This document shows positions 25,954 to 39,097 of a DNA stretch of 63,589 bases, piece after piece. The DNA is from Symbiodinium natans (lineage: Eukaryota > Sar > Dinophyceae > Suessiales > Symbiodiniaceae): positions 418,001 through 481,589 of the forward strand of contig CAJNDS010002339.1 of the NCBI GenBank assembly GCA_905221605.1. The letters run 5' to 3'. Position numbers and translations under genes: made by a program. Each line of letters opens with the position of its first letter. Within the stretch, counting starts at the first letter, position 1. Under the pieces are notes generated by a model that was not told the origin of the DNA, searched no databases, and worked only from the letters and a program-made list of their open reading frames with translations.

Positions 25954-26589
25954 AGGAAATTCCCTTCAAGGTGTCCGTGGGCTCTGTGGTTCTGTTGCGA
26001 CATCTTGACAAAGAAATTCCCTTCAAGGTGTCCGTGGGCTCTGTGGTTCTGTTGCAACATCTTGACAAGCAATTTCCCTTCAAGGTGTCCGTGGGCTCTG
26101 TGGTTCTGTTGCAACATCTTGACAAAGAAATTCCCTTCAAGGTGTCCGTGGGCTCTGTGGTTCTGTTGCAACATCTTGACAAGCAATTTCCCTTCAAGGT
26201 GTCCGTGGGCTCTGTGGTTCTGTTGCAGCATCTTGAGAAGGAAATTCCCTTCAAGGTGTCCGTGGGCTCTGTGGTTCTGTTGCAACATCTTGACAAGTAA
26301 ATTCCTTTCAAGGTGTCCGTGGGCTCTGTGGTTCTGTTGCAACATCTTGACGAGGAGATTCCCTTCAAGGTGTCCGTGGGCTCTGTGGTTCTGTCGCAAC
26401 ATCTTGACAAGGAAATTCCCTTCAAGGTGTCCGTGGGCTCTATGGTTCTGTTGCAACATCTTGACAAGGAAATCCCCTTCAAGGTGTCCGTGGGCTCTGT
26501 GGTTCTGTTGCAACATCTTGACAAGGAAATTCCCTTTAAGGTGTCCGTGGGCTCTGTGGTTCTGTTGCAACATCTTGACAAGGAAATTG

Positions 26590-28680
26590 CCTTCAAGGTG
26601 TCCGTGGGCTCTGTGGTTCTGGTGCAACATCTTGACAAGGAGATTCCCTTCACGGTGTCCGCTCTGCGGTTCTGTGGCAACATCTTGACAAGTAAATTCC
26701 CTTTATGGATCTGTTGCAACATCTTGACAAGGAATTGCCCTTCAAGGTGTCCGCTCTGTGGTTCTGTTGCAACAGCTTGACAAGGAAATTCCTTTCAAGG
26801 TGTCCGCTCTGTGGTTCTGTTGCAACATCTTGACAAGGAAATTCCCTTCAAGGTGTCCGAGGCCTCTGTGGTTCTGCTGCAACATCTTAACAAGGAAATT
26901 TCCTTCAAGATGTCCGTGGGATCTGTGGTTCTGTTGCAGCATCTTAACAGGGAAATTTCCTTCAAGGTGTTTGTGGGGTTTGTGGTTCTGTGGCAACGTC
27001 TTGACAAGGAAATTCCCTTCAAGGTGTCCGTGGACTCTGTGGTTCTGATGCAACATCTTGACAAGGAAATTCCCTTCAAGGTGTCCGTGGGCTCTGCGGT
27101 TCTGTTGCAACATCTTGACAAGGAAATTCCCCTCAAGGTGTCCGTGGGCTCTGTGGTTCTGTTGCAGCATCTTGAGAAGGAAATTCCCTTCAAGGTGTCC
27201 GTGGGCTCTGTGGTTCTGTTGCAACATCTTGACAAGGAGATTCCCTTCAAGGTGTCCGTGGGCTCTGTGGTTCTGTTGCAACATCTTGACAAGGAAGTTC
27301 CTTCAAGGTGTCCGTGGGCTCTGTGGTTCTGTCGCAACATCTTGACAAGGAAATTCCCTTCAAGGTGTCCGTGGGCTCTGTGGTTCTGTTGCAACATCTT
27401 GACAAGGAAATTCCCTTCATGGTGTCCGTGGGCTCTGTGGTTCTGTTGCAACATCTTGACAAGCAACTTCCCTTCAAGGTGTCCGTGGGCTCTGTGGTTC
27501 TGTTGCATCATCTTGACACGGAAATTCCCTTCAAGGTGTCCGTGGGCTCTGTGGTTTTGTTGCAACATGTTGCAACATCTTGACAAGGAAATTCCCTTCA
27601 AGGTGTCCGTGGGCTCTTGTGGTTCTGTTGCAACATCTTGACAAGGAAATTCCCTTCAAGGCGTTGCAACATCTTGACAAGGAAATTCCCTTCAAGGCGT
27701 TGCAACATCTTGACAAGGAAATTCCCTGCAAGGTGTCCGTGGGCTCTGTAGTTCTGTTGCAACATCTTGACAAGAGAATTCCCTTCAAGGTGTCCGTGGG
27801 CTCTGTGGCTCTGTCGCAACATCTTGACAAGGAAATTCCCTTCAAGGTGTCCGTGGGCTCTGTGGATCTGTCGCAATTCCCTTCAAGGTGTCCGTGCGCT
27901 CTGTGGTTCTGTTGCAACAGGTTGACAAGGAAATTCGCTTCAAGGTGTCCGTGGGCTCTGTGGTTCTGTTGCGACATCTTGACAATGAGATTCCCTTCAA
28001 GGTGTGCGTGGGCTCTGTGGTTCTGTTGCAACATCTTGACAAGTAAAACCCCTTCAAGGTGTCCGTGGGCTCTGTGGTTCTGTCGCAACAGCTTGAGAAG
28101 GAAATTCCCTTCAAGGTGTTTGTTGGCTCTGTGGTTCTGTCGCAACATCTTGACAAGGCAGTTCCCATCAAGGGTCCGTGGGCTCTGTGCTTTGTTGCAA
28201 CATCTTGACAAGCAACTTCCCTTCAAGGTGTCCGTGGACTCTGTGGTTCTGTTGCAACATCTTGACAAGCAATTTCCCTTCAAGGTGTCCGTTGGCTCTG
28301 TGGTTCTCCTGCAACATCTTGACAAGGAAATTGCCTTCAAGGTGTCCGTGGGCTCTGTGGTTCTGTTGCAACATCTCGACAAGGAAATTCCCTTCAAGGT
28401 GTCCGTGGGCTCTGTGGTTCTGTTGCAACATCTTGGCAAGGAAATTCCCTTCAAGGTGTCCGTGGGCTCTGTGGTTCCGTGGCAACATCTTGACAAGGAA
28501 ATTCCCTTCAAGGTGTCCGTGGGCTCTGTGGTTCTGCTGCAACATCTTGACAAGGAAATTCCCTTCAAGGTGTCCGTGGGCTCTGTGGTTCTGTTGCATC
28601 ATCTTGACACGGAAATTCCCTTCAAGGTGTCCGTGGGCTCTGTGGTTCTGTTGCAACATCTTGCAACATCTTGACAAGGA
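26590..28680 (+). repeat. About 10-kb-distant duplication, copy 2
   Basis: Partner of 16590-18720. Many consensus-restoring differences (for example GGAAATTCC where copy 1 has GGAATTTTC near 16945) suggest it is older than the 3100-bp duplication. The interval between the two copies contains both 3100-bp copies. Confidence 0.78.
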
Positions 28681-29039
28681 AATTCCCTTCAAGGTAATTC
28701 CCTGCAAGGTGTCTGTGGGCTCTGTAGTTCTGTTGCAACATCTTGACAAGAAAATTCCTTCAAGGTGTCCGTGGGCTCTTTGGCTCTGTCGCAACATCTT
28801 GACAAGGAAATTCCCTTCAAGGTGTCCGTGGGCTCTGTGGTTCTGTTTCAACATGTTGCAACATCTTGACAAGGAAATTCCCTTCAAGGTGCCCGTGGGC
28901 TCTGTGGTTCTGTTGCATCATCTTGACACGGAAATTCCCTTCAAGGTGTCCGTGGGCTCTGTGGTTCTGTTGCAACATGTTGCAACATCTTGACAAGTAA
29001 ATTCCCTTCAAGGTGTCCGTGGGCTCTGTGGCTCTGTTG

Positions 29040-29400
29040 CAACATCTTGACAAGGAAATTCCCTTCAAGGCGCTGCAACATCTTGACAAGGAATTTCCCT
29101 TCAAGGCGTTGCAACATCTTGACAAGGAAATTCCCTGCAAGGTGTCCGTGGGCTCTGTAGTTATGTTGCAACATCTTGACAAGGAAATTCCCTTCAAGGT
29201 GTCCGTGGGCTCTGTGGCTCTGTCGCAGCATCTTGACAAGGAAATTCCCTTCAAGGTGTGTGTGGGCTCTGTCGTTCTGTTGCAACATCTTGACAGGGAT
29301 TCTTGGTGTTTGTGAGCTCTGTGGTTCTGCTGCAACATCTTGACAAGGAAATTCCCTTCAAGGTGTCCGTGGGCTGTGTGGTTGTGTTGCGACATCTTGA
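29040..29400 (+). repeat. Segment shared with 48200-48560
   Basis: About 360 bp recurs at an offset of 19160 bp. It has very short units (GCGTTGCAACATC directly after CCCTTCAAG), GTTATGTTGC, GGTGTGTGTGGG and the damaged unit GACAGGGATTCTTGG followed by TGTTTGTGAGC. Confidence 0.87.
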
Positions 29401-29614
29401 CAAGCAATTTCCCTTCAAGGTGTTTGTGGGCTCTGTGGTTCTGTTGCAACATCTTGACAAGGAAATTCCCTTCAAGGTGTCCGTGGGCTCTGTGGTTCTG
29501 TTGCAACATCTTGACAAGGAAATTCCCTTCAAGGTGTCCGTGGGCTCCGTGGTTCTGCTGCAACATCTTGACAAGGAAATTCCCTTCAAGGTGTCCGTGG
29601 GCTCTGTGCTTCTG

Positions 29615-30745
29615 TTGCAAGATCTTGACAAGCAAATTCCCTTCAAGGTGTCCGTGGGCTCTGTGGTTCTGTTGCAACATCTTGACAAGGAAATTCCCTT
29701 CAAGATGTTCGTGGGCTCTGTGGTTCTGTTGCAGCATCTTGACAAGGAAATTCACTTCAAGGTGTCCGTGGGCCCTGTGGTTTTGTTGCAACATCTTGAC
29801 AAGGAACTTCCCTTCAAGGTGTCCGTGGGCTCTGTGGTTCTGTTGCAACATCTTGACAAGCAATTTCCCTTCAAGGTGTCCGTGGGCTCTGTGGTTCTGT
29901 TGCAACATGTTGCAACATCTTGACAAGGAAATTCCCTTCAAGGTGTCAATGGGCTCTGTGGTTCTGTGGCAACATCCTGACAAGGAAATTCCCTTCAAGG
30001 TGTCCCTGGGCTCTGTGGTTCTGTTGCAACATCTTGACAAGGAAATTTCCTTCATGGTGTCCGTGGGCTCTGCTGTTCTGTTGCGACATCTTGACAAGGA
30101 AATTCCCTTCAAGGTGTCCGTGGGCTCTGTGGTTCTGTTGCAACATCTTGACAAGGAAACTCCCTTCAAGGTGTCCGTGGTCTCTGTGGTTCTGTTGCAA
30201 CATCTTGACAAGGAGATTCCCTTCAAGGTGTCCGTGGGCTCTGTGGCTCTGTTGCAACATCTTGACAAGGAAAACCCCTTCAAGGTGTCCGTGGGCTCTG
30301 TGGTTCTGTTGCAACATCTTGAAAAGGAAATTCCCTTCAAGGTGTCCGTGGGCTCTGTGGTTCTGTTGCAACATCTTGACAAGGAAATTCCTTTGAAGGT
30401 GTCCGTGGGCTCTGTGATTCTGTTGCAACATCTTGACAAGGAAATTCCCTTCAAGGTGTCCGTGGGCTCTGTGGCTCTGTTGCAACATCTTGACAAGGAA
30501 ATTCCTTTGAAGGTGTCCGTGGGCTCTGTGATTCTGTTGCAACATCTTGACAAGGAAATTCCCTTCAAGGTGTCCGTGGGCTCTGTGGTTCTGTTGCAAC
30601 ATCTTGACAAGGAAATTCTCTTCAAGGTGTCCGTGGGCTCTGTGGTTCTGTTGAAACAGTTTGCAACATCTTGACAAGCAAATTCCCTTCAAGGTGTCCG
30701 TGGGCGACATCTTGACAAGGAAACTCCCTTCAAGGTGTTGGTGGG
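29615..30745 (+). repeat. HOR-A copy 4
   Basis: HOR-A variant in which the CTCCTGCAACATC unit is replaced by one with a 10-bp insertion (TTGCAACATGTTGCAAC near 29905). The unit pair ending TTTGAAGG is duplicated near 30390 and 30510. It closes with a T cassette at about 30650-30745. Confidence 0.83.
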
Positions 30746-31439
30746 CTCTGTGGTTCTGTTGCAACATCTTGACAAGAATTCCCTTCAAGGTGTCCGTGGG
30801 CTCTGTGGTTCTGTTGCAGCATCTTGACAAGGAAATTCCCTTCAAGGTGTCCGTGGGCTCTGAGGTTCTGTTGCAACATCTTGACAAGCAAATTCCTTCA
30901 AGGTGTGGTTTTGTTGCAACATCTTGACAAGGAAATTCCCTTCAAGGTGTCCGTGGGCTCTGTGGTTCTGTTGCAACATCCCCTTCAGGGTGTCCGTGGG
31001 CTCTGTGGTTCTGTTGCAACATCTTGACAAGGAAATCCCCTTCAAGGTGTCCGTGGGCTCTGTGGTTCTGTTGCAACATCTGGACAAGGAAATTCCCTTC
31101 AAGGTGTCCGTGGGCTCTGTGGTTCTGTTGCAACATCTTGACAAGGAAATTCCTTTGAAGGTGTCCGTGGGCTCTGTGATTCTGTTGCAACATCTTGACA
31201 AGGAAATTCCCTTCAAGGTGTCCGTGGGCTCTGTGGTTCTGTTGCGACATCTTGACAAGGAAATTCCCTTCAAGGTGTCCGCGGGCTCTGTGGTTCTGTT
31301 GCAACATCTTGACAAGGAGATTCCCTTCAAGGTGTCCGTGGGCTCTGTGGCTCTGTTGCAACACCTTGACAAGGAAAACCCCTTCAAGGTGTCCGTGGGC
31401 TGTGGTTCTGTTGCAACATCTTGAAAAGGAAATTCCCTT

Positions 31440-33130
31440 CAAGGTGTCCGTGGGCTCTGTGGTTCTGTTGAAACAGGTTGCAACATCTTGACAAGCAAAT
31501 TCCCTTCAAGGTGTCCGTGGGCGACATCTTGACAAGGGAACTCCCTTCAAGGTGTTGGTGGGCTCTGTGGTTCTGTTGCAACATCTTGACAAGGAAATTC
31601 CCTTCAAGGTGTCCGTGGGCTCTGTGGTTCTGTTGCAACATCTTGACAAGGAAGTTCCCTTCAAGGTGTCCGTGGGCTCTGTGGATCTGTTGCAACATCT
31701 TGACAAGGAAATTCCTTTCGAGGTGTCCGTGGGCTCTGTGGTTCTGTTGCAACATCTTGACAAGGAAATTCCCTTCAAGGTGTCCGTGGGCTCTGTGGTT
31801 CTGTTGCAACATATTGACAAGGAGATTCCCTTCAAGGGTCCGTGGGCTCTGTGGTTCTGTTGCAACATCTTGACAAGGAAATTCCCATCAAGGTGTCCAT
31901 GGGCTCTGTGGTTCTGTTGCAACATCTTGACAAGAAAATTCCCTTCAAGGTGTCCGTGGGCTCTGTGGTTCTGTTGCAACATCTTGACAAGCAAATTCCC
32001 TTCAAGGTGTCCGTCCGTGGGCTCTGTGGTTCTGTTGCAACATCTTGACAAGGAAATTCCCTTCAAGGTGTCCGTGGGCTCTGTGGTTCTGTTGCAACAT
32101 CTTGACAAGGAAATTCCCTTCAAGGTGTCCGTGTCTGTTGCAACATCTTGGCAAGGAAATTCCCTTCGAGGTGTCCGTGGGCTCTGTGGTTCTGTTGCAA
32201 CATCTTGACAAGGAAAATTCCCTTCAAGGTGTCCGTGGGCTCTGTGGTTCTGTTGCAACATCTTGACAAGGAAATTCCCTTCAAGGTGTCCGTGGGCTCC
32301 GTGGTTCTGCTGCAACATCTTGACAAGGAAATTCCCTTCAAGGTGTCCGTGGGCTCTGTGGTTCTGTTGCAAGATCTTGACAAGCAAATTCCCTTCAAGG
32401 TGTCCGTGGGCTCTGTGGTTCTGTTGCAACATCTTGACAAGGAAATTCCCTTCAAGATGTTCGTGGGCTCTGTGGTTCTGTTGCAGCATCTTGACAAGGA
32501 AATTCCCTTCAAGGTGTCCGTGGGCCCTGTGGTTTTGTTGCAACATCTTGACAAGGAACTTCCCTTCAAGGTGTCCGTGGGCTCTGCGGTTCTGTTGCAA
32601 CATCTTGACAAGCAATTTCCCTTCAAGGTGTCCGTGGGCTCCGTGGTTCTCCTGCAACATTTTGACAAGGAAATTCCCTTCAAGGTGTCCATGGGCTCTG
32701 TGGTTCTGTGGCAACATCCTGACAAGGAAATTCCCTTCAAGGTGTCCCTGGGCTCTGTGGTTCTGTTGCAACATCTTGACAAGGAAATTCCCTTCATGGT
32801 GTCCGTGGGCTCTGCTGTTCTGTTGCGACATCTTGACAAGGAAATTCCCTTCAAGGTGTCCGTGGGCTCTGTGGTTCTGTTGCAACATCTTGACAAGGAA
32901 ACTCCCTTCAAGGTGTCCGGGGTCTCGGTGGTTCTGTTGCAACATCTTGACAAGGAGATTCCCTTCAAGGTGTCCGTGGGCTCTGTGGCTCTGTTGCAAC
33001 ATCTTGACAAGGAAATTCCCTTCAAGGTGTCCGTGGGCTCTGTGGTTCTGTTGCAACATCTTGAAAAGGAAATTCCCTTCAAGGTGTCCGTGGGCTCTGT
33101 GGTTCTGTTGCAACATCTTGACAAGGAAAT
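31440..33130 (+). repeat. 5967-bp-offset duplication, copy 1
   Basis: Matches 37407-39097 at a constant 5967-bp offset with only scattered differences, such as CCGGGGTCTC (about 32918) against CCGTGGTCTC. Similarity resumes after 33130 with an offset near 5908, one monomer plus two bases less. It contains HOR-B and most of a HOR-A. Confidence 0.88.
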
Positions 33131-33710
33131 TCCTTTCAAGGTGTCCGTGGGCTCTGTGTTTCTGTTGCAACATCTTGACAAGGAAATTCCCTTCAAGGTG
33201 TCCGTGGGCTCTGTGGTTCTGTTGCGACATCTTGACAAGGAAATTCCCTTCAAGGTGTCCGCGGGCTCTGTGGTTCTGTTGCAACATCTTGACAAGGAGA
33301 TTCCCTTCAAGGTGTCCGTGGGCTCTGTGGCTCTGTTGCAACACCTTGACAAGGAAAACCCCTTCAAGGTGTCCGTGGGCTGTGGTTCTGTTGCAACATC
33401 TTGAAAAGGAAATTCCCTTCAAGGTGTCCGTGGGCTCTGTGGTTCTGTTGCAACATCTTGACAAGGAAATTCCTTTGAAGGTGTCCGTGGGCTCTGTGAT
33501 TCTGTTGCAACATCTTGACAAGGAAATTCCCTTCAAGGTGTCCGTGGGCTCTGTGGTTCTGTTGCAACATCTTGACAAGAAAATTCTCTTCAAGGTGTCC
33601 GTGGGCTCTGTGGTTCTGTTGAAACAGTTTGCAACATCTTGACAAGGAAATTCCCTTCAAGGTGTCCGTGGGCGACATCTTGACAAGGAAACTCCCTTCA
33701 AGGTGTTGGT
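32371..33710 (+). repeat. HOR-A copy 5
   Basis: HOR-A of about 1340 bp that keeps the CTCCTGCAACATT unit. It also has a GGCTGTGGTTCTG unit missing six bases near 33380, shared with 31400, 36365 and 39290. Confidence 0.86.
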
Positions 33711-35480
33711 GGGCTCTGTGGTTCTGTTGCAACATCTTGACAAGAAAATTCCCTTCAAGGTGTCCGTGGGCTCTGTGGTTCTGTTGCAGCATCTTGACAA
33801 GGAAATTTCCTTCAAGGCGTCCGTGGGCTCTGAGGTTCTGTTGCAACATCTTGACAAGCAAATTCCTTCAAGGTGTGGTTTTGTTGCAACATCTTGACAA
33901 GGAAATTCCCTTCAAGGTGTCCGTGGGCTCTGTGGTTCTGTTGCAACATCCCCTTCAGGGTGTCCGTGGGCTCTGTGGTTCTGTTTCAACATGTTGACAA
34001 GGAAATCCCCTTCAAGGTGTCCGTGGGCTCTGTGGTTCTGTTGCAACATCTTGACAAGGAAATTTCCTTCAAGGTGTCCGTGGGCTCTGTGGTTCTGTTG
34101 CAGCATCTTGACAAGGAAATTCACTTCAAGGTGTCCGTGGGCTCTGTGGTTCTGTTGCAAAATCTTGACAAGGAAATTCCCTTCAAGGTGTCCCGTAGGC
34201 TCTGCGGTTCTGTTGCAACATCTTGACAAGGAAAACATCTTGGCAAGGAAATTCCCTTCAAGGTGTCCGCGGGCTCTGTGGTTCTGTTGCAACATCTTGA
34301 CAAGGAAATTCCCTTCAAGGTGTCCGTGGGCTCTGTGGTTCTGTTGCAACATCTTGACAAGGAAATTCCCTTCAGGTGTCCGTGCTCTCTGTGGTGTTGC
34401 AACATCTTGACAAGGAGATTCCCTTCAAGGTGTCCGTGGGCTCTGTGGTTCTGTTGAAACAGGTTGCAACATCTTGACAAGCAAATTCCCTTCAAGGTGT
34501 CCGTGGGCGACATCTTGACAAGGGAACTCCCTTCAAGGTGTTGGTGGGCTCTGTGGTTCTGTTGCAACATCTTGACAAGGAAATTCCCTTCAAGGTGTCC
34601 GTGGGCTCTGTGGTTCTGTTGCAACATCTTGACAAGGAAGTTCCCTTCAAGGTGTCCGTGGGCTCTGTGGATCTGTTGCAACATCTTGACAAGGAAGTTC
34701 CTTTCGAGGTGTCCGTGGGCTCTGTGGTTCTGTTGCAACATCTTGGCAAGGAAATTCCCTTCGAGGTGTCCGTGGGCTCTGTGGTTCTGTTGCAACATCT
34801 TGACAAGAAAATTCCCTTCAAGGTGTCCGTGGGCTCTGTGGTTCTGTTGCAGCATCTTGACAAGGAAATGTTCTTCAAGGTGTCCGTGGGCTCTGAGGTT
34901 CTGTTGCAACATCTTGAGAAGCAAATTCCCTTCAAGGTGTGGTTTTGTTTCAACATCTTGACAAGGAAATTCCCTTCAAGGTGTCCGTGGGCTCTGTTGT
35001 TCTGTTGCAACATCCCCTTGAGGTGTCCGTGGGCTCTGTGGTTCTGTTGCAACATCTTGACAAGGAAATCCCCTTCAAGGTGTCCGTGGGCTCTGTGGTT
35101 CTGTTGCAACATCTTGACAAGGAAATTCCCTTCAAGGTGTCCCGTGGGCTCTGCGGTTCTGTTGCAACATCTTGGCAAGGAAATTCCCTTCAAGGCGTCC
35201 GTGGGCTCTGTGGTTCTGTTGCAACATCTTGGCAAGCAAATTCCCTTCAAGGTGTCCGCGGGCTCTGTGGTTCTGTTGCAACATCTTGACAAGGAAATTC
35301 CCTTCAAGGTGTCCGTGGGCTCTGTGGTTCTGTTGCAACATCTTGACAAGGAAATTCCCTTCAAGGTGTCCCTGGGCTCTGTGGTTCTGTTTCAACATGT
35401 TGCAACATCTTGACAAGGAGATTCCCTTCAAGGTGTCCGTGGGCTCTGTGGTTCTGTTGAAACAGGTTGCAACATCTTGA
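33620..35480 (+). repeat. 1978-bp duplication, copy 1
   Basis: Corresponds to 35560-37458. The offset is 1936 bp at the left (33657 to 35593) and 1978 bp from 34464 onward. Copy 1 is shortened near 34230, where GGAAAACATCTTGGC joins two units. The G cassettes at 34464, 35467, 36442 and 37445 are spaced 1003, 975 and 1003 bp. Confidence 0.87.
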
Positions 35481-35559
35481 CAAGCAAATTCCCTTCAAGG
35501 TGTCCGTGGGCGACATCTTGACAAGGGAACTCCCTTCAAGGTGTTGGTGGGCTCTGTGG

Positions 35560-37458
35560 TTCTGTTGCAACATCTTGACAAGGAAATTCCCTTCAAGGTG
35601 TCCGTGGGCGACATCTTGACAAGGAAACTCCCTTCAAGGTGTTGGTGGGCTCTGTGGTTCTGTTGCAACATCTTGACAAGAAAATTCCCTTCAAGGTGTC
35701 CGTGGGCTCTGTGGTTCTGTTGCAGCATCTTGACAAGGAAATTTCCTTCAAGGCGTCCGTGGGCTCTGAGGTTCTGTTGCAACATCTTGACAAGCAAATT
35801 CCTTCAAGGTGTGGTTTTGTTGCAACATCTTGACAAGGAAATTCCCTTCAAGGTGTCCGTGGGCTCTGTGGTTCTGTTGCAACATCCCCTTCAGGGTGTC
35901 CGTGGGCTCTGTGGTTCTGTTTCAACATGTTGACAAGGAAATCCCCTTCAAGGTGTCCGTGGGCTCTGTGGTTCTGTTGCAACATCTTGACAAGGAAATT
36001 TCCTTCAAGGTGTCCGTGGGCTCTGTGGTTCTGTTGCAGCATCTTGACAAGGAAATTCACTTCAAGGTGTCCGTGGGCTCTGTGGTTCTGTTGCAAAATC
36101 TTGACAAGGAAATTCCCTTCAAGGTGTCCCGTAGGCTCTGCGGTTCTGTTGCAACATCTTGACAAGGAAATTCCCTTCAAGGTGTCCGTGGGCTCTGTGG
36201 TTCTGTTGCAACATCTTGGCAAGGAAATTCCCTTCAAGGTGTCCGTGGGCTCTGTGGTTCTGTTGCAACATCTTGACAAGAAAATTCCCTTCAAGGTGTC
36301 CGTGGGCTCTGTGGTTCTGTTGCAACATCTTGACAAGGAAAACCCCTTCAAGGTGTCCGTGGGCTGTGGTTCTGTTGCAACATCTTGAAAAGGAAATTCC
36401 CTTCAAGGTGTCCGTGGGCTCTGTGGTTCTGTTGAAACAGGTTGCAACATCTTGACAAGCAAATTCCCTTCAAGGTGTCCGTGGGCGACATCTTGACAAG
36501 GGAACTCCCTTCAAGGTGTTGGTGGGCTCTGTGGTTCTGTTGCAACATCTTGACAAGGAAATTCCCTTCAAGGTGTCCGTGGGCTCTGTGGTTCTGTTGC
36601 AACATCTTGACAAGGAAGTTCCCTTCAAGGTGTCCGTGGGCTCTGTGGATCTGTTGCAACATCTTGACAAGGAAGTTCCTTTCGAGGTGTCCGTGGGCTC
36701 TGTGGTTCTGTTGCAACATCTTGGCAAGGAAATTCCCTTCGAGGTGTCCGTGGGCTCTGTGGTTCTGTTGCAACATCTTGACAAGAAAATTCCCTTCAAG
36801 GTGTCCGTGGGCTCTGTGGTTCTGTTGCAGCATCTTGACAAGGAAATGTTCTTCAAGGTGTCCGTGGGCTCTGAGGTTCTGTTGCAACATCTTGAGAAGC
36901 AAATTCCCTTCAAGGTGTGGTTTTGTTTCAACATCTTGACAAGGAAATTCCCTTCAAGGTGTCCGTGGGCTCTGTTGTTCTGTTGCAACATCCCCTTGAG
37001 GTGTCCGTGGGCTCTGTGGTTCTGTTGCAACATCTTGACAAGGAAATCCCCTTCAAGGTGTCCGTGGGCTCTGTGGTTCTGTTGCAACATCTTGACAAGG
37101 AAATTCCCTTCAAGGTGTCCCGTGGGCTCTGCGGTTCTGTTGCAACATCTTGGCAAGGAAATTCCCTTCAAGGTGTCCGTGGGCTCTGTGGTTCTGTTGC
37201 AACATCTTGGCAAGCAAATTCCCTTCAAGGTGTCCGCGGGCTCTGTGGTTCTGTTGCAACATCTTGACAAGGAAATTCCCTTCAAGGTGTCCGTGGGCTC
37301 TGTGGTTCTGTTGCAACATCTTGACAAGGAAATTCCCTTCAAGGTGTCCGTGGGCTCTGTGGTTCTGTTTCAACATGTTGCAACATCTTGACAAGGAGAT
37401 TCCCTTCAAGGTGTCCGTGGGCTCTGTGGTTCTGTTGAAACAGGTTGCAACATCTTGA
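35560..37458 (+). repeat. 1978-bp duplication, copy 2
   Basis: Partner of 33620-35480. It begins inside the chimeric cassette at 35467-35650, where a G-type start joins a T-type end. That join is probably the exchange point that created the duplication. Confidence 0.86.
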
Positions 37459-39097
37459 CAAGCAAATTCCCTTCAAGGTGTCCGTGGGCGACATCTTGAC
37501 AAGGGAACTCCCTTCAAGGTGTTGGTGGGCTCTGTGGTTCTGTTGCAACATCTTGACAAGGAAATTCCCTTCAAGGTGTCCGTGGGCTCTGTGGTTCTGT
37601 TGCAACATCTTGACAAGGAAGTTCCCTTCAAGGTGTCCGTGGGCTCTGTGGATCTGTTGCAACATCTTGACAAGGAAATTCCTTTCGAGGTGTCCGTGGG
37701 CTCTGTGGTTCTGTTGCAACATCTTGACAAGGAAATTCCCTTCAAGGTGTCCGTGGGCTCTGTGGTTCTGTTGCAACATATTGACAAGGAGATTCCCTTC
37801 AAGGGTCCGTGGGCTCTGTGGTTCTGTTGCAACATCTTGACAAGGAAATTCCCATCAAGGTGTCCATGGGCTCTGTGGTTCTGTTGCAACATCTTGACAA
37901 GAAAATTCCCTTCAAGGTGTCCGTGGGCTCTGTGGTTCTGTTGCAACATCTTGACAAGCAAATTCCCTTCAAGGTGTCCGTCCGTGGGCTCTGTGGTTCT
38001 GTTGCAACATCTTGACAAGGAAATTCCCTTCAAGGTGTCCGTGGGCTCTGTGGTTCTGTTGCAACATCTTGACAAGGAAATTCCCTTCAAGGTGTCCGTG
38101 TCTGTTGCAACATCTTGGCAAGGAAATTCCCTTCGAGGTGTCCGTGGGCTCTGTGGTTCTGTTGCAACATCTTGACAGGAAAATTCCCTTCAAGGTGTCC
38201 GTGGGCTCTGTGGTTCTGTTGCAACATCTTGACAAGGAAATTCCCTTCAAGGTGTCCGTGGGCTCCGTGGTTCTGCTGCAACATCTTGACAAGGAAATTC
38301 CCTTCAAGGTGTCCGTGGGCTCTGTGGTTCTGTTGCAAGATCTTGACAAGCAAATTCCCTTCAAGGTGTCCGTGGGCTCTGTGGTTCTGTTGCAACATCT
38401 TGACAAGGAAATTCCCTTCAAGATGTTCGTGGGCTCTGTGGTTCTGTTGCAGCATCTTGACAAGGAAATTCCCTTCAAGGTGTCCGTGGGCCCTGTGGTT
38501 TTGTTGCAACATCTTGACAAGGAACTTCCCTTCAAGGTGTCCGTGGGCTCTGCGGTTCTGTTGCAACATCTTGACAAGCAATTTCCCTTCAAGGTGTCCG
38601 TGGGCTCCGTGGTTCTCCTGCAACATTTTGACAAGGAAATTCCCTTCAAGGTGTCCATGGGCTCTGTGGTTCTGTGGCAACATCCTGACAAGGAAATTCC
38701 CTTCAAGGTGTCCCTGGGCTCTGTGGTTCTGTTGCAACATCTTGACAAGGAAATTCCCTTCATGGTGTCCGTGGGCTCTGCTGTTCTGTTGCGACATCTT
38801 GACAAGGAAATTCCCTTCAAGGTGTCCGTGGGCTCTGTGGTTCTGTTGCAACATCTTGACAAGGAAACTCCCTTCAAGGTGTCCGTGGTCTCGGTGGTTC
38901 TGTTGCAACATCTTGACAAGGAGATTCCCTTCAAGGTGTCCGTGGGCTCTGTGGCTCTGTTGCAACATCTTGACAAGGAAAACCCCTTCAAGGTGTCCGT
39001 GGGCTCTGTGGTTCTGTTGCAACATCTTGAAAAGGAAATTCCCTTCAAGGTGTCCGTGGGCTCTGTGGTTCTGTTGCAACATCTTGACAAGGAAATT
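37407..39097 (+). repeat. 5967-bp-offset duplication, copy 2
   Basis: Partner of 31440-33130. The whole 1978-bp duplication lies between the two copies. Confidence 0.88.
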
